Positions 1 to 9,955 of a stretch of 64,000 nt of DNA are shown here, one piece after another (within the stretch, counting starts at the first letter, position 1; each line of letters starts with the position of its first letter). This DNA is from Burkholderia sp. GAS332 (GTDB lineage Bacteria > Pseudomonadota > Gammaproteobacteria > Burkholderiales > Burkholderiaceae). The stretch lies in assembly GCA_900142905.1 (NCBI GenBank), contig FSRV01000001.1, positions 4,926,920-4,990,919 of the forward strand. Direction: 5' to 3'. A program made the translations under genes and the position numbers. The notes under the pieces are model-generated. The model searched no databases. It worked only from the letters and a program-made list of their open reading frames with translations, and was not told the DNA's origin.

Positions 1-2370
1 CGTTCCCTGCGACGCATTGCCATGCGCCGGCCGCAGCCCTGCTCCAGGTGCCGCGGCATCGTCTGCCAATTGAAGGAAGAGGATCGAAATCTGCGCGCCT
101 TCAATCACATCGCCCGCTTTCATGCGGTTGCGAATGTCGATGCGCGCACCGTGTTCGTCGACGATCTTCTTGACCATCGCAAGACCGAGACCCGTACCTT
201 TGGCCTTGGTCGTCACATAAGGTTCGAATGCACGTGTGAGGATACGCGCGGGGAAGCCGGGTCCGTTATCCGATACCGTCAGACGTACCGCGACGTGTAC
301 CTTGCCTTCCGCGTCGGGGTCTCCGTATTCTACTGTCCTCGTCTCGAGCAACACGCGCGGGTGCTCGACGTCGGCCACGGCATCCTGCGCATTCTGCAGC
401 AGGTTGTGAATCACCTGGCGCAATTGCGTCGCGTCGCCGCGAATCGCCGGCAAGTGCGCGAGCTCCACCTGAATCGCACCCTTGCCTTCCTCGATACCGT
501 ACAGCGTCAGCACCTCGCTGACCAGTTCGTTCAGTTGCAGATGCGCGAGCACCGCCGGCGGCGTACGCGCATAGTCGCGGAAATTGTCGACCATCTGCTT
601 CATCGCCGCGACCTGATTGACGATGGTGGTCGCGCCGCGCTTCAGCACATCGGCATCCGACGGCGACAGCTTGTCGGCAAGCTTCATCTGCAAACGCTCG
701 GCGGACAGCTGAATCGGTGTGAGCGGATTCTTGATCTCGTGCGCGAGACGCCGCGCCACTTCACCCCAGGCGATCGAACGCTGGGCGGAGATCACGTCCG
801 AAATATCGTCAAACACGACGACGTAGCCGGAGGTCTGCATGTCTTCCGCATCGCGGTCGGTGGCGGACACTAGACGCGCGCCGCGCACGAGCAAGGTGAG
901 CGGCTCGGTTTCGCCCGGCACCTGCACCGAAAACTGCTGCTGCCAGTGGCCGCGATCGTCGTGACCGTCACCACTCGCGGCCTCGCGATCGGCAAAAGCC
1001 TTGCGCACCATTCCACCGAATTCGCTCAATACGCCGATCTGCTCAAGCGCGGAACCCAGCACCTCCTGGAACTGCTGCCGGAAGATGCGCTCAGCGCCGC
1101 GGTTCGCGGTCGTGAGGCGGAACTGCCGGTCGAATACGAACACGCCCGCGGTCAGGTTCGCGAGAATGCTTTCCAGATAGGCTTTGGAATGCTCGAGCGC
1201 GATGCGGTTGTTCTCGACCGCCGCGCGCGCTTCGGACAACTGCCGCGTCATCGCGTTAAACGACTGCGTGAGGAAGCCCAGTTCGTCGCGCGATTTGATT
1301 TCGCGCTTTGGCGTGTAGTCGCCCTCGGTCACTTCCTTGGTGCCCTGCGCAAGCAGGAACAACGGCCGTGCAAGCTGATTGCCGAGTGCGAGCGCCAGCA
1401 TCATCGCAATAAAGGTGGCGAGGAACAGCGCAAGCGTCAGCGTGCCGATATACATCTTGCGCAAGCCAGTGCGGCCCAGCGCCTTTTCCTGATACTCGCG
1501 ATACGCGCGCTGCACGGCATCGGCATTGCGCGCGAGCGTGGGCGACACCGGTTGCGTGAGTTGCAGAAAACGTTCGGTAGGCTGCAACAGCGACGCGTTC
1601 GAATCCGGAATGCGCTGCACGACGCGCAGCCGCAGCGCACCCTTGCCGCCATGAGCGTTCGGATCGCCATCGACTTCACCCTCGATCGCCGCATAGCCGC
1701 GGCCACGCGCCTGATCGATCATCAACGGCGTGGGCAAGTCAGTCGTCAAGAGCGTCGCGTAATTGCCGGATGCCTGCGCGACCACATGCATGTCCGGTGT
1801 CGCGCCCGACATGCTGCGCGTAGGTTCGACGATCGTCGCGTCCTGCACGCCGAACTGATCGCGCAAGCGCAGGAGCGTGAGCGTGGTGCCGGCGGCATCC
1901 GCGCTCGCCAGCTGCTCGGACATCAAGCGGCCCTTGGTCTGCAGATCGGACAGCGACGCGTCGAGCATGCCGCGGCCGAGATTCAGGCCCGAGGTCAGCG
2001 CGGTTTCGACGTTAACGTCGAACCACGACTCGATACTGCGCGATACGAACTGGTACGAGACGACGTAAATGATGCCGCCCGGCACCACGCCGACCAACGC
2101 CATGAAGAACGCAAGTTTCGCTAACAGCCGCGTGCCGAACTTACCTTTTTTAAGCCGCGCAATGATGATGATGACGAGCGTCGCCACCACCAGCAGAAAG
2201 ATCATCGCGACAATGAGGTTGGCCGCGTACAGCCACTGGTAATAGCGGTCGAAAAATTCGGTATTCGCGCTCGCCGCTGCAAGCAGCACGAGCAGCAGCA
2301 CGGCCGTTACGGCGACCGTGGACACCAGCACGCGTACGACAATGCTGGTGACACTGGTGTCGCGGCGCAC
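1..2370 (-). CDS. NtrY-like membrane sensor histidine kinase (3' end beyond window)
   Basis: Two-component sensor kinase, 790 codons visible and still open at the left edge. A GTG start one base after the DUF4390 stop is chosen because the frame is open from there and the genes are tightly packed. The N-terminus has several hydrophobic segments, followed by a long periplasmic part, another membrane segment, a HAMP region, a PAS-like domain, the phosphoacceptor box RRLAHEIKNPLTP (His near residue 541) and ATPase boxes DNGPGFP and GTGLGLAMVKKI. This order fits the NtrY family. By family knowledge it should phosphorylate an NtrX-type regulator, probably encoded just left of the window. It is the last visible gene of the rsmB-DUF4390 operon. 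The signal sensed cannot be read from the sequence. Confidence 0.88.
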   Translation of the reverse strand, partial: MRRDTSVTSIVVRVLVSTVAVTAVLLLVLLAAASANTEFFDRYYQWLYAANLIVAMIFLLVVATLVIIIIARLKKGKFGTRLLAKLAFFMALVGVVPGGIIYVVSYQFVSRSIESWFDVNVETALTSGLNLGRGMLDASLSDLQTKGRLMSEQLASADAAGTTLTLLRLRDQFGVQDATIVEPTRSMSGATPDMHVVAQASGNYATLLTTDLPTPLMIDQARGRGYAAIEGEVDGDPNAHGGKGALRLRVVQRIPDSNASLLQPTERFLQLTQPVSPTLARNADAVQRAYREYQEKALGRTGLRKMYIGTLTLALFLATFIAMMLALALGNQLARPLFLLAQGTKEVTEGDYTPKREIKSRDELGFLTQSFNAMTRQLSEARAAVENNRIALEHSKAYLESILANLTAGVFVFDRQFRLTTANRGAERIFRQQFQEVLGSALEQIGVLSEFGGMVRKAFADREAASGDGHDDRGHWQQQFSVQVPGETEPLTLLVRGARLVSATDRDAEDMQTSGYVVVFDDISDVISAQRSIAWGEVARRLAHEIKNPLTPIQLSAERLQMKLADKLSPSDADVLKRGATTIVNQVAAMKQMVDNFRDYARTPPAVLAHLQLNELVSEVLTLYGIEEGKGAIQVELAHLPAIRGDATQLRQVIHNLLQNAQDAVADVEHPRVLLETRTVEYGDPDAEGKVHVAVRLTVSDNGPGFPARILTRAFEPYVTTKAKGTGLGLAMVKKIVDEHGARIDIRNRMKAGDVIEGAQISILFLQLADDAAAPGAGLRPAHGNASQGT

Positions 2371-2371
2371 T

Positions 2372-2971
2372 CTATTTAGCACGTTCGGTCACCGTGAAGG
2401 TAAAGCGCTTCCAATCCGACGAAAGGCTCCAGTCGCGGTTGTTCACCGCGTCGATCTGGAACGGCTTGGGCATCAGCGCGATGTCGAGTTGCATGCGCAC
2501 CGACGCGTTGTACGTCTCCCCGACATGCACCTGATTGCGGTCGATCACATGCCACGACGTGACGTGCTTGATCACCGCGAGCGCATCTTTCAGCGTCGTG
2601 AAGCCGAGCTGCAAGCCACCCGACGACACGCTCGACACACGGTACTCACGCGTGAGCGGCTGGAACGACAGGCGGATGCTCTGCGACACGCTCACCGGCT
2701 GTTCGTCGAACCAGTACCAGCGCGGCCGGCTCAGTTCGAAGTCCGTCGTGAAGTACAGCGGAATGCCTTTGTTGACGGCGTCTTCGAGATTGCTGTTGAG
2801 GTCGAAATCGAAACGCGCGTCGAGATTCCAGCCGGTGTTGTCCGATTGCAGCGAGGCACGCTGCACCGCGATCGAATCGGCATAAGCCGCGCCCGGTGCG
2901 GCAAGCCATACAGCCAGCACGATCCAGAGCACGGCAGCGAGCCGAAGCGGGAAGAAGCGTTTGATGGTCAC
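2372..2971 (-). CDS. DUF4390 exported protein
   Basis: A 199-residue protein of the DUF4390 family, function unknown. The first 31 residues form a clear signal peptide: a basic start (MTIKRFF), a hydrophobic core and an AYA-DS cleavage-like site, so it is probably periplasmic. The rest is polar with no membrane segment and no recognisable catalytic motif. The start ATG overlaps the rsmB stop by 4 bases, and the stop lies one base before the NtrY-like gene, so the three are translationally coupled. The fixed position between rsmB and the sensor kinase suggests a link to the kinase, but that is inference. Confidence 0.85.
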   Translation of the reverse strand: MTIKRFFPLRLAAVLWIVLAVWLAAPGAAYADSIAVQRASLQSDNTGWNLDARFDFDLNSNLEDAVNKGIPLYFTTDFELSRPRWYWFDEQPVSVSQSIRLSFQPLTREYRVSSVSSGGLQLGFTTLKDALAVIKHVTSWHVIDRNQVHVGETYNASVRMQLDIALMPKPFQIDAVNNRDWSLSSDWKRFTFTVTERAK

Positions 2972-4407
2972 CGTTTCTGAAAGCGCGCGTAGAAAAATCC
3001 GTCGTGGTCTGAGTTCGAGCCGGCGCTATCTTCAGCGGCGTGTCCGGCATGGGAACCGGCCGATGTGTCGGCGGGCGCGCGGACAACTGAGGGTAAAAGT
3101 TGCCCCGGCGCGTCCAATCGTACCGCATCCTGGTACTTGTCTCCAAACCACTGTGCCTGCAACTCGCCTTCTTCGGGAAAGATCGAACACGTAACGTAGA
3201 GCAACTCGCCGCCTGGTTTCACCAGCGGCCAGAGCGCGTCGAGAATGCGGCGCTGCTCGGCGACCAGCGCAGGGATATCGGACGCGCGGCGCAGCCAGCG
3301 AATATCCGGATGACGCCGCACGATGCCCGAGGCCGAACAGGGCACGTCGGCCAGAATGCGATCGAACGGCTGGTCGATGTCGTCATGCCATTTTGCAGGC
3401 GCACCCGCGTCGCCGATCCGCACTTCCGCTTCGAGCTTGAGCCGCTGCAAGTTTTCACCGATGCGACGCGCGCGCGACGCATCGCTTTCGAGCGCCACCA
3501 GCTGAAGGTTGGCGAGTTCGAGCAGGTGGCCGGTTTTGCCGCCAGGCGCCGCGCACGCGTCGAGCACGCGCATGCCGTCACGCACGCCAAGCAATTCCGC
3601 GGCGAGCTGCGCGCCAGCGTCCTGCACGGACACTACGCCGTCGTTGAAGCCGGGGATCCGGTCGACTGGCATCGGCGTGGCGAGCTTGACGGCGTACTCG
3701 CCGACTCTGCTCGCGGGGATGTGATGGTTTTGCAGTACCTGCAGATAGGCATCAACTGTCGAGCGGCGTGCGTTCACGCGCAACGTCAGCGGACCTTGCG
3801 TATTGCCGGCAGCGAGCACGGCTTGCCATGCGTCGGGCCACGCGGCCTTCACCGCGTTGATCCACCATGCCGGGTAGTTCCAGCGCGCGACTTCGTCGGC
3901 TTGCGCTGCGCTCAGCAGCGCCTCGCGCTCGCGCAGGAAATTGCGCAGCACGGCATTGACGAGGCCCTTGGCGAACGCGAATTCACGACGCGCGGCGATG
4001 GCACCCACCGCCTGATCGACCACCGTGAACGGCGCGTAGGCGGCGTTCGCTTCGTCGTCGACGAGTAAGGCGAGCGCGCAGGCAAGCACATGACCGACGT
4101 GCGGCGGCGGCGCCTTCTTCACCAGCTTCGCGATCAACCACTCGGCGGTCGCCAGACGCCGCATGGTGCGGTACGCGATGTCCTGCACGGCGCCGCGCGC
4201 AGCGGCGGCGCTGCCCTCAGGCGCGGAGACGAATACGGATTGCAGCGCGGCAGGCAAAGCCGCGCCGAAGCGCACGGCGCCGACGGCCTGGCCCGCGCAG
4301 TCGAGCGCGAAACCGAGCGATTCGGGCGCGAGGTGCAGCATCGACAAACGGGATTCGCGTGGACGCGCCGATGGGGAAGCAGAACGCGAAGAAGGCTTTG
4401 GAGTCAT
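2968..4407 (-). CDS. rsmB: 16S rRNA (cytosine-967) methyltransferase RsmB
   Basis: RsmB adds a methyl group to C5 of C967 in 16S rRNA, using S-adenosylmethionine. The N-terminal third is a NusB-like RNA-binding domain. The methyltransferase domain shows the SAM motif DACAAPGGKTG, the PCSASG motif and the catalytic-cysteine motif LYVTCSIFPEEG. I place the start at 4407 (MTPKPSS); the frame is open to an ATG at 4458, and a later Met at 4341 is also possible, since no strong ribosome site distinguishes them. It is the first gene of an operon with the DUF4390 protein and the NtrY-like kinase, and follows the terminator at 4584-4613. Confidence 0.93.
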   Translation of the reverse strand: MTPKPSSRSASPSARPRESRLSMLHLAPESLGFALDCAGQAVGAVRFGAALPAALQSVFVSAPEGSAAAARGAVQDIAYRTMRRLATAEWLIAKLVKKAPPPHVGHVLACALALLVDDEANAAYAPFTVVDQAVGAIAARREFAFAKGLVNAVLRNFLREREALLSAAQADEVARWNYPAWWINAVKAAWPDAWQAVLAAGNTQGPLTLRVNARRSTVDAYLQVLQNHHIPASRVGEYAVKLATPMPVDRIPGFNDGVVSVQDAGAQLAAELLGVRDGMRVLDACAAPGGKTGHLLELANLQLVALESDASRARRIGENLQRLKLEAEVRIGDAGAPAKWHDDIDQPFDRILADVPCSASGIVRRHPDIRWLRRASDIPALVAEQRRILDALWPLVKPGGELLYVTCSIFPEEGELQAQWFGDKYQDAVRLDAPGQLLPSVVRAPADTSAGSHAGHAAEDSAGSNSDHDGFFYARFQKR

Positions 4408-4583
4408 GAAAGAGGCAAAGGCAGGCCGCGCGGTGCGCGCGACGCAAACAGCACACATTGTAGCGTGGCGCGGGGCGGGAGCCGCCGAGGGCCGATGACA
4501 GCCAACGGCCGTAGTCCCTGCAGCCGGAGCACGAACAATAGGTAAGGACCCGCAGCGCGGGGCAAACGACGTGGGACGTGAAC

Positions 4584-4613
4584 AAAAAAGGCGAGCCCGC
4601 AGACTCGCCTTTT
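4584..4613 (-). terminator. Intrinsic terminator of htpX
   Basis: Perfect stem AAAAGGCGAG / CTCGCCTTTT with an 8-base loop. Read on the minus strand it ends in a run of six T. It lies 23 bases after the htpX stop and separates htpX from rsmB. Confidence 0.85.
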
Positions 4614-4636
4614 GTCACGCCGGTTCAGTGCGCCCG

Positions 4637-5494
4637 TTACTCGAAGCGCCCCGTACGCGCCATCTCCATCAAACGCGCGATGCGTTCCTCCGTGGCCGGG
4701 TGCGTGGAGAACAGATTCGCGATGCCGCCGCCCGCCAGCGGATTCATGATCATCATCTGCGCGGTGGCCGGATGCTGCTCGGCCGTGGGGAACGGAATCC
4801 CGCTCGCGTAGCGATGAATCTTGTCGAGCGCCGAGGCGAGCGCCTGCGGGTCGCCGGAAATCTGCGCGCCGCCGCGGTCCGCTTCGAATTCGCGTGCGCG
4901 CGAGATCGCCATTTGAATCAGCGCACCGGCGATCGGCGCGAGCAACGCAACGGCGATGCCCGCGATCGGGTTCGTCGGACGGCCGTTTTCGTCGCGGCTG
5001 CCGAAGAACATCGCGAAGTTCGCCAGCGCGGAAATAGCGCCGGCCATGGTCGCCGACACCGTGGAGATCAGGATGTCGCGGTGCTTCACGTGCGCCAGTT
5101 CGTGCGCCATCACGCCGCGCATTTCGCGCTCGGACAGCACGCGCAAGATGCCGGTGGTGGCGGCAACAGCCGCATGCTCCGGATTGCGGCCGGTGGCGAA
5201 TGCGTTCGGCGCGTCTTCGTTGATCAGGTAGACGCGTGGCATCGGCAGATTGGCGCGGGTGGCGAGTTCACGCACCATGCGGTAGAACTGCGGCGCACTG
5301 TTTTCGTCGACTTCCTGCGCGTTATACATGCGCAGAACCATCTTGTCCGAGAACCAGTACGAAAAGAAATTCATCCCAAGGGCGATCACGAGCGCGATCA
5401 TCATGCCGCGCGACCCGCCGATCATCCCGCCGATCACGATGAAAAGGGCCGTGATCGCGGCCATCAACATCGCGGTTTTGACCCAATTGAACAT
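4637..5494 (-). CDS. htpX: Membrane zinc metalloprotease HtpX
   Basis: HtpX is an inner-membrane M48 protease that degrades damaged membrane proteins alongside FtsH. The zinc-site motif HELAHVKH and the third-ligand region EFEADRGG are present. Two hydrophobic segments lie at the N-terminus (from [11 protein letters not shown]) and two more after the HExxH motif. The ATG at 5494 is preceded by GAGGAG at good spacing, giving 285 aa; a longer in-frame start at 5539 lacks this. It lies alone between LysE and rsmB with its own terminator. Heat or envelope-stress control is typical of the family, but no specific promoter was identified. Confidence 0.95.
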   Translation of the reverse strand: MFNWVKTAMLMAAITALFIVIGGMIGGSRGMMIALVIALGMNFFSYWFSDKMVLRMYNAQEVDENSAPQFYRMVRELATRANLPMPRVYLINEDAPNAFATGRNPEHAAVAATTGILRVLSEREMRGVMAHELAHVKHRDILISTVSATMAGAISALANFAMFFGSRDENGRPTNPIAGIAVALLAPIAGALIQMAISRAREFEADRGGAQISGDPQALASALDKIHRYASGIPFPTAEQHPATAQMMIMNPLAGGGIANLFSTHPATEERIARLMEMARTGRFE

Positions 5495-5597
5495 GTCTGC
5501 AACTCCTCGCCCTAACGCGGTTTCATATCTGCGCCGCATGATCGCGGCAGCTGATTGTAAGCTAACTGTTAGATATGGGCGCGTGAGGAAAATTCAA

Positions 5598-6239
5598 TCA
5601 TCTTGATGCGGTGGCGAGCTTGAGGCCCAAGCCGACGAATGCACTGCCGACGCCGCGATCCAGCCACTTCTTCACCAACGGCTTGCCGGAGAAACGGCGC
5701 GTCACACTACCGGCAATCCATGCGATAAAACAGCTCCAGATCAGACTCATCACGACGAACACCACGCCGAGCGTGAGGAACGCCAGCACCTTATGGTCAC
5801 TGCCTGTTGTGACGAATTGCGGAAAAAACGACACGAAAAACAGTACGACCTTGGGATTCAGCACATTGGTCCAGAAGCCTTGCAGGAACAACTGACGCAG
5901 CGATTTCGGCGCACCGGCCGCGCGCGCTTCGCCCACGGCCTGGTCTGCCGCCGGCTTGGCGAAAATCAGGCGCACGCCAAGATAGATCAGATAAATAGCG
6001 CCGACGAACTTGATGACCGTGAACGCAGTGGCCGAAGCGGCCAGCAGTGCCGTTAAGCCGAACGCACAAGCAAGCGAATGAACGCAGCAACCGGAGCAGA
6101 TGCCGAGCGCAGACATCAGACCTGCACCACGCCCTTGAGCGACGCTGCGCCCGATGATGTAAGCCGTATCGGGACCGGGCGTCACGTTCAGCAGAAAGAC
6201 GGCGACGACAAAAAACTCGAAATGGGTGATGCCGAACAT
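5598..6239 (-). CDS. LysE/RhtB family amino-acid exporter
   Basis: Inner-membrane exporter of the LysE/RhtB family, 213 aa, with about six hydrophobic segments. The family signature NVTPGPDTAYIIGRS sits at residues 18-32, and GAIYLIYLGVRLI follows in the third helix. The ATG is preceded by a GAGGATCC sequence. Members export amino acids such as threonine, homoserine or lysine; which one this exports cannot be told. It lies between fmt and htpX on the same strand, about 100 bases from each, so it may be its own unit. Confidence 0.9.
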   Translation of the reverse strand: MFGITHFEFFVVAVFLLNVTPGPDTAYIIGRSVAQGRGAGLMSALGICSGCCVHSLACAFGLTALLAASATAFTVIKFVGAIYLIYLGVRLIFAKPAADQAVGEARAAGAPKSLRQLFLQGFWTNVLNPKVVLFFVSFFPQFVTTGSDHKVLAFLTLGVVFVVMSLIWSCFIAWIAGSVTRRFSGKPLVKKWLDRGVGSAFVGLGLKLATASR

Positions 6240-6306
6240 GAGGATCCTCGGAATGCGGGGCGTTGCATAGAGGATTCTAACGCGCCGCGGGCTTTGGAGC
6301 GGGGGT

Positions 6307-6338
6307 CTTGACCATCGGCCGAGCGGACGATGGTCAAG
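6307..6338. terminator. Inverted repeat downstream of fmt, possible terminator
   Basis: Perfect 11-base arms CTTGACCATCG / CGATGGTCAAG with a 10-base loop, 15 bases past the fmt stop. No T-run follows on the minus strand, so this may be an RNA-stabilising hairpin instead of an intrinsic terminator. Confidence 0.4.
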
Positions 6339-6353
6339 GTCTGCGCAAGACGG

Positions 6354-7340
6354 TTATTTTGCTTCGGGAAGCTGGAAACGCTGACCCGCGGCCAGCGTTG
6401 CGCCGGCCAGGAATTCACGCACCGGCAAGCGTTTGCCGCCGGGTTTCTGCAGTTGCGTGAGACGCAGCGCGCCTTCGGCACAGGCAACCACGACGCCTTC
6501 AGGAGAGACGTCGGCGATCGTGCCGGGCGCATTGTTGCCTTGCGCCTCGACCGGGACCGCTGCCCAGATTTTGATCGACGTGCCATCTTCCAGCGTCCCC
6601 ACGCCGCCGGGGAACGGGTCGAACGCGCGCACCTGACGCGCGAGGACCGCGGCCGGCTTGCGCCAGTCGAGTGCGGCCTCGTGCTTGCCGATCTTTTCCG
6701 CGTAGGTCACGCCGTCCGCAGGCTGCGGCGTTGCCGCCAGCTTGCCGCTGCGCTCGAGTTCGATCAGCGCTTCGACGATCAGTCGCGCGCCGTCTTGTGC
6801 GAGGCGATCGTGGAGAGTGGCCGTGGTGTCGTCGTCCGAAATCGGCGTGCGCGCTTCAGAGATCATCGCGCCGGTGTCGAGGCCGACGTCCATCTGCATT
6901 AGCGTGATGCCGGTTTCAGCGTCGCCCGCCTCGATCGCACGGTGGATCGGCGCGGCGCCGCGCCAGCGCGGCAACAACGATGCGTGAATGTTGATGCAGC
7001 CCAGCGGCGGGATATCGAGCACTTCCTGCGGCAGGATCAGGCCATAGGCAGCCACCACCATTACGTCGTGGGGCGTAGCGTGCAACTGGTCAATCGCAGC
7101 GACGGCTTCAGCCGGATATTTGCCGGTGCGGCGCAGCGAAGGCGGCTGCGCGACGGTAAGCCCATGCTCCTGCGCGTAACGCTTGACCGGGCTCGCCTGC
7201 AATTTCATCCCGCGCCCAGCGGGCCGGTCGGGCTGGGTCAGCACCAGCGGCACCAGAAACCCGGCGCTGTGGATCGCGGCCAGCGCGGCCGCGGCGAACT
7301 CCGGCGTACCGGCAAAGATGACGCGCAACGAATGACTCAT
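6354..7340 (-). CDS. fmt: Methionyl-tRNA formyltransferase
   Basis: Fmt formylates initiator methionyl-tRNA using 10-formyltetrahydrofolate in the cytoplasm. Length is 328 aa, usual for the family. The N-terminal Rossmann region starts [13 protein letters not shown], the folate-enzyme signature includes [16 protein letters not shown], and the tRNA-binding C-terminal domain ends with [12 protein letters not shown]. It lies 31 bases downstream of def, the enzyme that later removes the formyl group, and the two are almost certainly one transcript. The ATG at 7340 begins MSHSLRVIF. Confidence 0.97.
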   Translation of the reverse strand: MSHSLRVIFAGTPEFAAAALAAIHSAGFLVPLVLTQPDRPAGRGMKLQASPVKRYAQEHGLTVAQPPSLRRTGKYPAEAVAAIDQLHATPHDVMVVAAYGLILPQEVLDIPPLGCINIHASLLPRWRGAAPIHRAIEAGDAETGITLMQMDVGLDTGAMISEARTPISDDDTTATLHDRLAQDGARLIVEALIELERSGKLAATPQPADGVTYAEKIGKHEAALDWRKPAAVLARQVRAFDPFPGGVGTLEDGTSIKIWAAVPVEAQGNNAPGTIADVSPEGVVVACAEGALRLTQLQKPGGKRLPVREFLAGATLAAGQRFQLPEAK

Positions 7341-7371
7341 GAAGGGGTGCGGTAGGCGAGGTGGACGCGCA

Positions 7372-7875
7372 TTACATCGCGTGGGCGAGCTTCTTCATCT
7401 TGCTCTTGATGCGCGTCTGCTTCAGCGACGACAGGTACTCGACGAACACGCGGCCCATCAGGTGATCCATTTCGTGCTGAATGCACACAGCCAGCAAACC
7501 TTCGCAATCCAGCTCGAAGGTTTCACCCTTCGCGTTCAGCGCCCGCACGCGCACTTTCTCGGCGCGCTCGACGTTGTCGTAAATACCCGGCACCGAGAGG
7601 CAGCCCTCTTCCGAGAGCTTCTTCTCGTCGCTCGACCAGATGATTTCCGGGTTGATGAAAGCGAGCAGTTCGTCGTGCGTTTCCGACACGTCGATCACGA
7701 CCACGCGTTCGTGCACGTCCACCTGGGTCGCCGCGAGGCCGACGCCGGGCGCGGCGTACATCGTTTCGGCCATGTCGGCGACGAGCCGGCGGATACGGTC
7801 GTTGACCACGTCGACCGGCTTCGCAATCTTGTGCAGCCGCTTGTCCGGGTAATTGAGGATATTCAGTAAAGCCAT
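7372..7875 (-). CDS. def: Peptide deformylase
   Basis: Peptide deformylase removes the N-formyl group from new proteins. The 167-aa protein has all three family motifs: [16 protein letters not shown] (the cysteine is a metal ligand) and QHEMDHLMG (the two His are metal ligands and the Glu is catalytic). It is the first gene of the def-fmt pair. Divergent from dprA across a 244-base intergenic region that must hold both promoters. Confidence 0.97.
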   Translation of the reverse strand: MALLNILNYPDKRLHKIAKPVDVVNDRIRRLVADMAETMYAAPGVGLAATQVDVHERVVVIDVSETHDELLAFINPEIIWSSDEKKLSEEGCLSVPGIYDNVERAEKVRVRALNAKGETFELDCEGLLAVCIQHEMDHLMGRVFVEYLSSLKQTRIKSKMKKLAHAM

Positions 7876-8119
7876 GATCTTGAGTGTGTTTTTTCGGCGC
7901 CGCTGACCGGTGGAAGGCTAGCGTTGGCCATTCGGCCAGGTTGTGGGCGCATCGCGTTACGCAGAGGATAGAGGCTGTCGAACCGGTTCGATTCAACGCG
8001 CCACGTGCGCTAAACGACGAGCCCGCGCGGGTGGGCGCGGCGCTGCAGTTATTTCGGATGATGAAAATTTTAGCATGGCGCCCGCCTGCCCGCTGGCCCT
8101 GTAAGAGGATCGACTGTTA

Positions 8120-9241
8120 ATGCGTACCTTGCCCGCAACCGATATTGAACTCGCCGCCTGGCTGCGGCTCTCGCTCGCGCCGGGGCTGAAACCCGCCGCC
8201 CTGCGGTTACTGCTGGCCGCTTTTGGACTCCCGGAAGCGATTTTCAATCAATCGCCGGAAGCGCTCGCCGAGATCGCGGGCGAGGCTGCCGCGCGCGCGG
8301 TGCTGGCGCCGCCCATTCCAGACTTCGACGCGCAACTCGACGCGGTCATTGCATGGCGCGAGCTACCCGGCAACCACGTGGTGACACTCGACGATCCTGC
8401 CTACCCGCCCAGGCTGCTCACCATGCCCGATCCACCGCCGCTACTATATATAAAGGGTCGGCTGGATCTGTTGCACACGAGGGCGGTCGCCCTAGTGGGC
8501 AGCCGCAGCGCGACCGCACAAGGCGTTGAAGACGCGGAGCGCTTCGCGCGTGAGCTTTCACAAGCCGCCGTCACGATCGTGTCGGGGCTTGCGCTGGGTA
8601 TCGACGGCGCCGCGCATCGGGGCGGACTGGAAGGCGTCGGCGGCACGGTAGCCGTCATCGGCACCGGCGCGGACATCGTGTATCCGGCCGCGCATCATGC
8701 GCTGGCGCGCCAGATTGCGGCGCAAGGCGCAATCCTTTCGGAATGGCCGCTCGGCACCCCGGCGCGCGCCGCCAATTTTCCGCAACGCAACCGCCTGATC
8801 GCCGGCCTCGTCAGCGGAGTGGTGATCGTCGAGGCCGCCATGCGCTCGGGCTCGCTCATCACGGCTCGGCTCGCCAATGACATGGGGCGCGAAATTTTCG
8901 CGTTGCCCGGCTCGATCCACGCGCCGTTGTCGCGCGGTTGTCATCGAATCATCAAGCAGGGCGCCAAGCTGGTGGAAACGCCCGATGAGGTGCTGGAGGA
9001 TCTGGGCTTCCCCAAGCCCATGGCAACTGCGCCGGCATCACCCACTGCCCCGCCGGCCATGAGCGCCGAAGCGCTGCAACTCCTCGACGCACTCGGCCAT
9101 GCCCCCGTCACGCTTGAAATTCTTGCCACCCGCACCGAGATGGGGAACGCGGCATTACAAAACACGCTGCTGCAGCTCGAACTCGCCGGCCAGGTGACCG
9201 TGCTGCCCGGCGGCCGCTTCACGCGAGCCACCCACGGCTGA
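8120..9241 (+). CDS. dprA: DNA-processing protein DprA
   Basis: DprA (Smf) binds incoming single-stranded DNA during transformation and loads RecA. The 373-aa protein has an N-terminal helical domain, then the Rossmann-like DprA core with VALVGSRSATAQG, SGLALGIDGAAHRGGL, VIGTGADIVYPAAH and NFPQRNRLIAGL. It ends with a C-terminal winged-helix domain (about residues 310-373). Divergent from def-fmt, a common gene order in beta-proteobacteria. The ATG at 8120 follows AAGAGGA. Whether this strain is naturally competent cannot be judged here. Confidence 0.96.
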   Translation: MRTLPATDIELAAWLRLSLAPGLKPAALRLLLAAFGLPEAIFNQSPEALAEIAGEAAARAVLAPPIPDFDAQLDAVIAWRELPGNHVVTLDDPAYPPRLLTMPDPPPLLYIKGRLDLLHTRAVALVGSRSATAQGVEDAERFARELSQAAVTIVSGLALGIDGAAHRGGLEGVGGTVAVIGTGADIVYPAAHHALARQIAAQGAILSEWPLGTPARAANFPQRNRLIAGLVSGVVIVEAAMRSGSLITARLANDMGREIFALPGSIHAPLSRGCHRIIKQGAKLVETPDEVLEDLGFPKPMATAPASPTAPPAMSAEALQLLDALGHAPVTLEILATRTEMGNAALQNTLLQLELAGQVTVLPGGRFTRATHG

Positions 9242-9330
9242 CCCCGCATTGACCAGGGTTGACCACGATTCGGGATCGGCCATGCTACATTCGCGCCAAA
9301 GCACCTGACAAAAGTACGCAAGGAACCACC

Positions 9331-9708
9331 ATGCCCGCGCTGAATCTCGACACCGACCAAGACCGGATTGCCGAGCGCGTCAACGAACCCGACACGCTGT
9401 TCGTCGCCTGCCTGTGCGCGGAGTGGTGCGGGACCTGTCGTGACTACCGGGAGGCCTTCAACCGGCTGGCGGACAAGCATCCGGAGATCTGTTTCGCATG
9501 GATCGACATCGAAACCCATGCGGACCGCTTCGACGATCTGGATGTCGAGAATTTCCCGACCATCCTGATCGAAGACTCAGTAACGACACGTTTCTTTGGC
9601 ACGGTTTTGCCACAGGCGGCGATTGTGGAACGGATGTTGTCTGATCTGACGGCGGTGCCCGGCGTCAGCGGCGCGCCCAAACTGCGGCCCGCACTGGCTG
9701 TCGCGTGA
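9331..9708 (+). CDS. Thioredoxin-like protein
   Basis: A small cytoplasmic thioredoxin-fold protein of 125 aa. The redox motif WCGTC is at about residues 31-35, followed by a strand FAWIDIETHADRF and the cis-proline region VENFPTILI. No signal peptide is visible. The ATG at 9331 is preceded by AAGGAA; an upstream in-frame ATG at 9259 gives a non-conserved-looking extension. It lies between dprA and topB on the same strand. Substrates are unknown, and the family is broad. Confidence 0.85.
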   Translation: MPALNLDTDQDRIAERVNEPDTLFVACLCAEWCGTCRDYREAFNRLADKHPEICFAWIDIETHADRFDDLDVENFPTILIEDSVTTRFFGTVLPQAAIVERMLSDLTAVPGVSGAPKLRPALAVA

Positions 9709-9849
9709 ATGTGGCCACCGGTCGCCGAACCTTGCGGCACGGGCGTTACAAGCAGTACACGCCGCGTTTTCCGCAGCTTGCTCAATTACTGAGCGCGCAA
9801 TTATCATGGCGCGCTTTTATGGCACTTGACACGCCGCTCTCGCGCCGTG

Positions 9850-9858
9850 TGCTATAAA
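9850..9858 (+). promoter_or_regulatory. Possible extended -10 promoter of topB
   Basis: TGC-TATAAA forms an extended -10 element about 98 bases before the topB start. A TTGACA at 9826 is 21 bases from the -10, too far for normal spacing, so the extended -10 is the better reading. Confidence 0.4.
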
Positions 9859-9955
9859 GCGGTCGTTATTGGGTCGCAAAGGTCGCAAACGAGGGTCGCG
9901 CTAATTAAGCGCACTCAAGGCCATCAACCCGGATCTACCAACCTCATATCGAGTC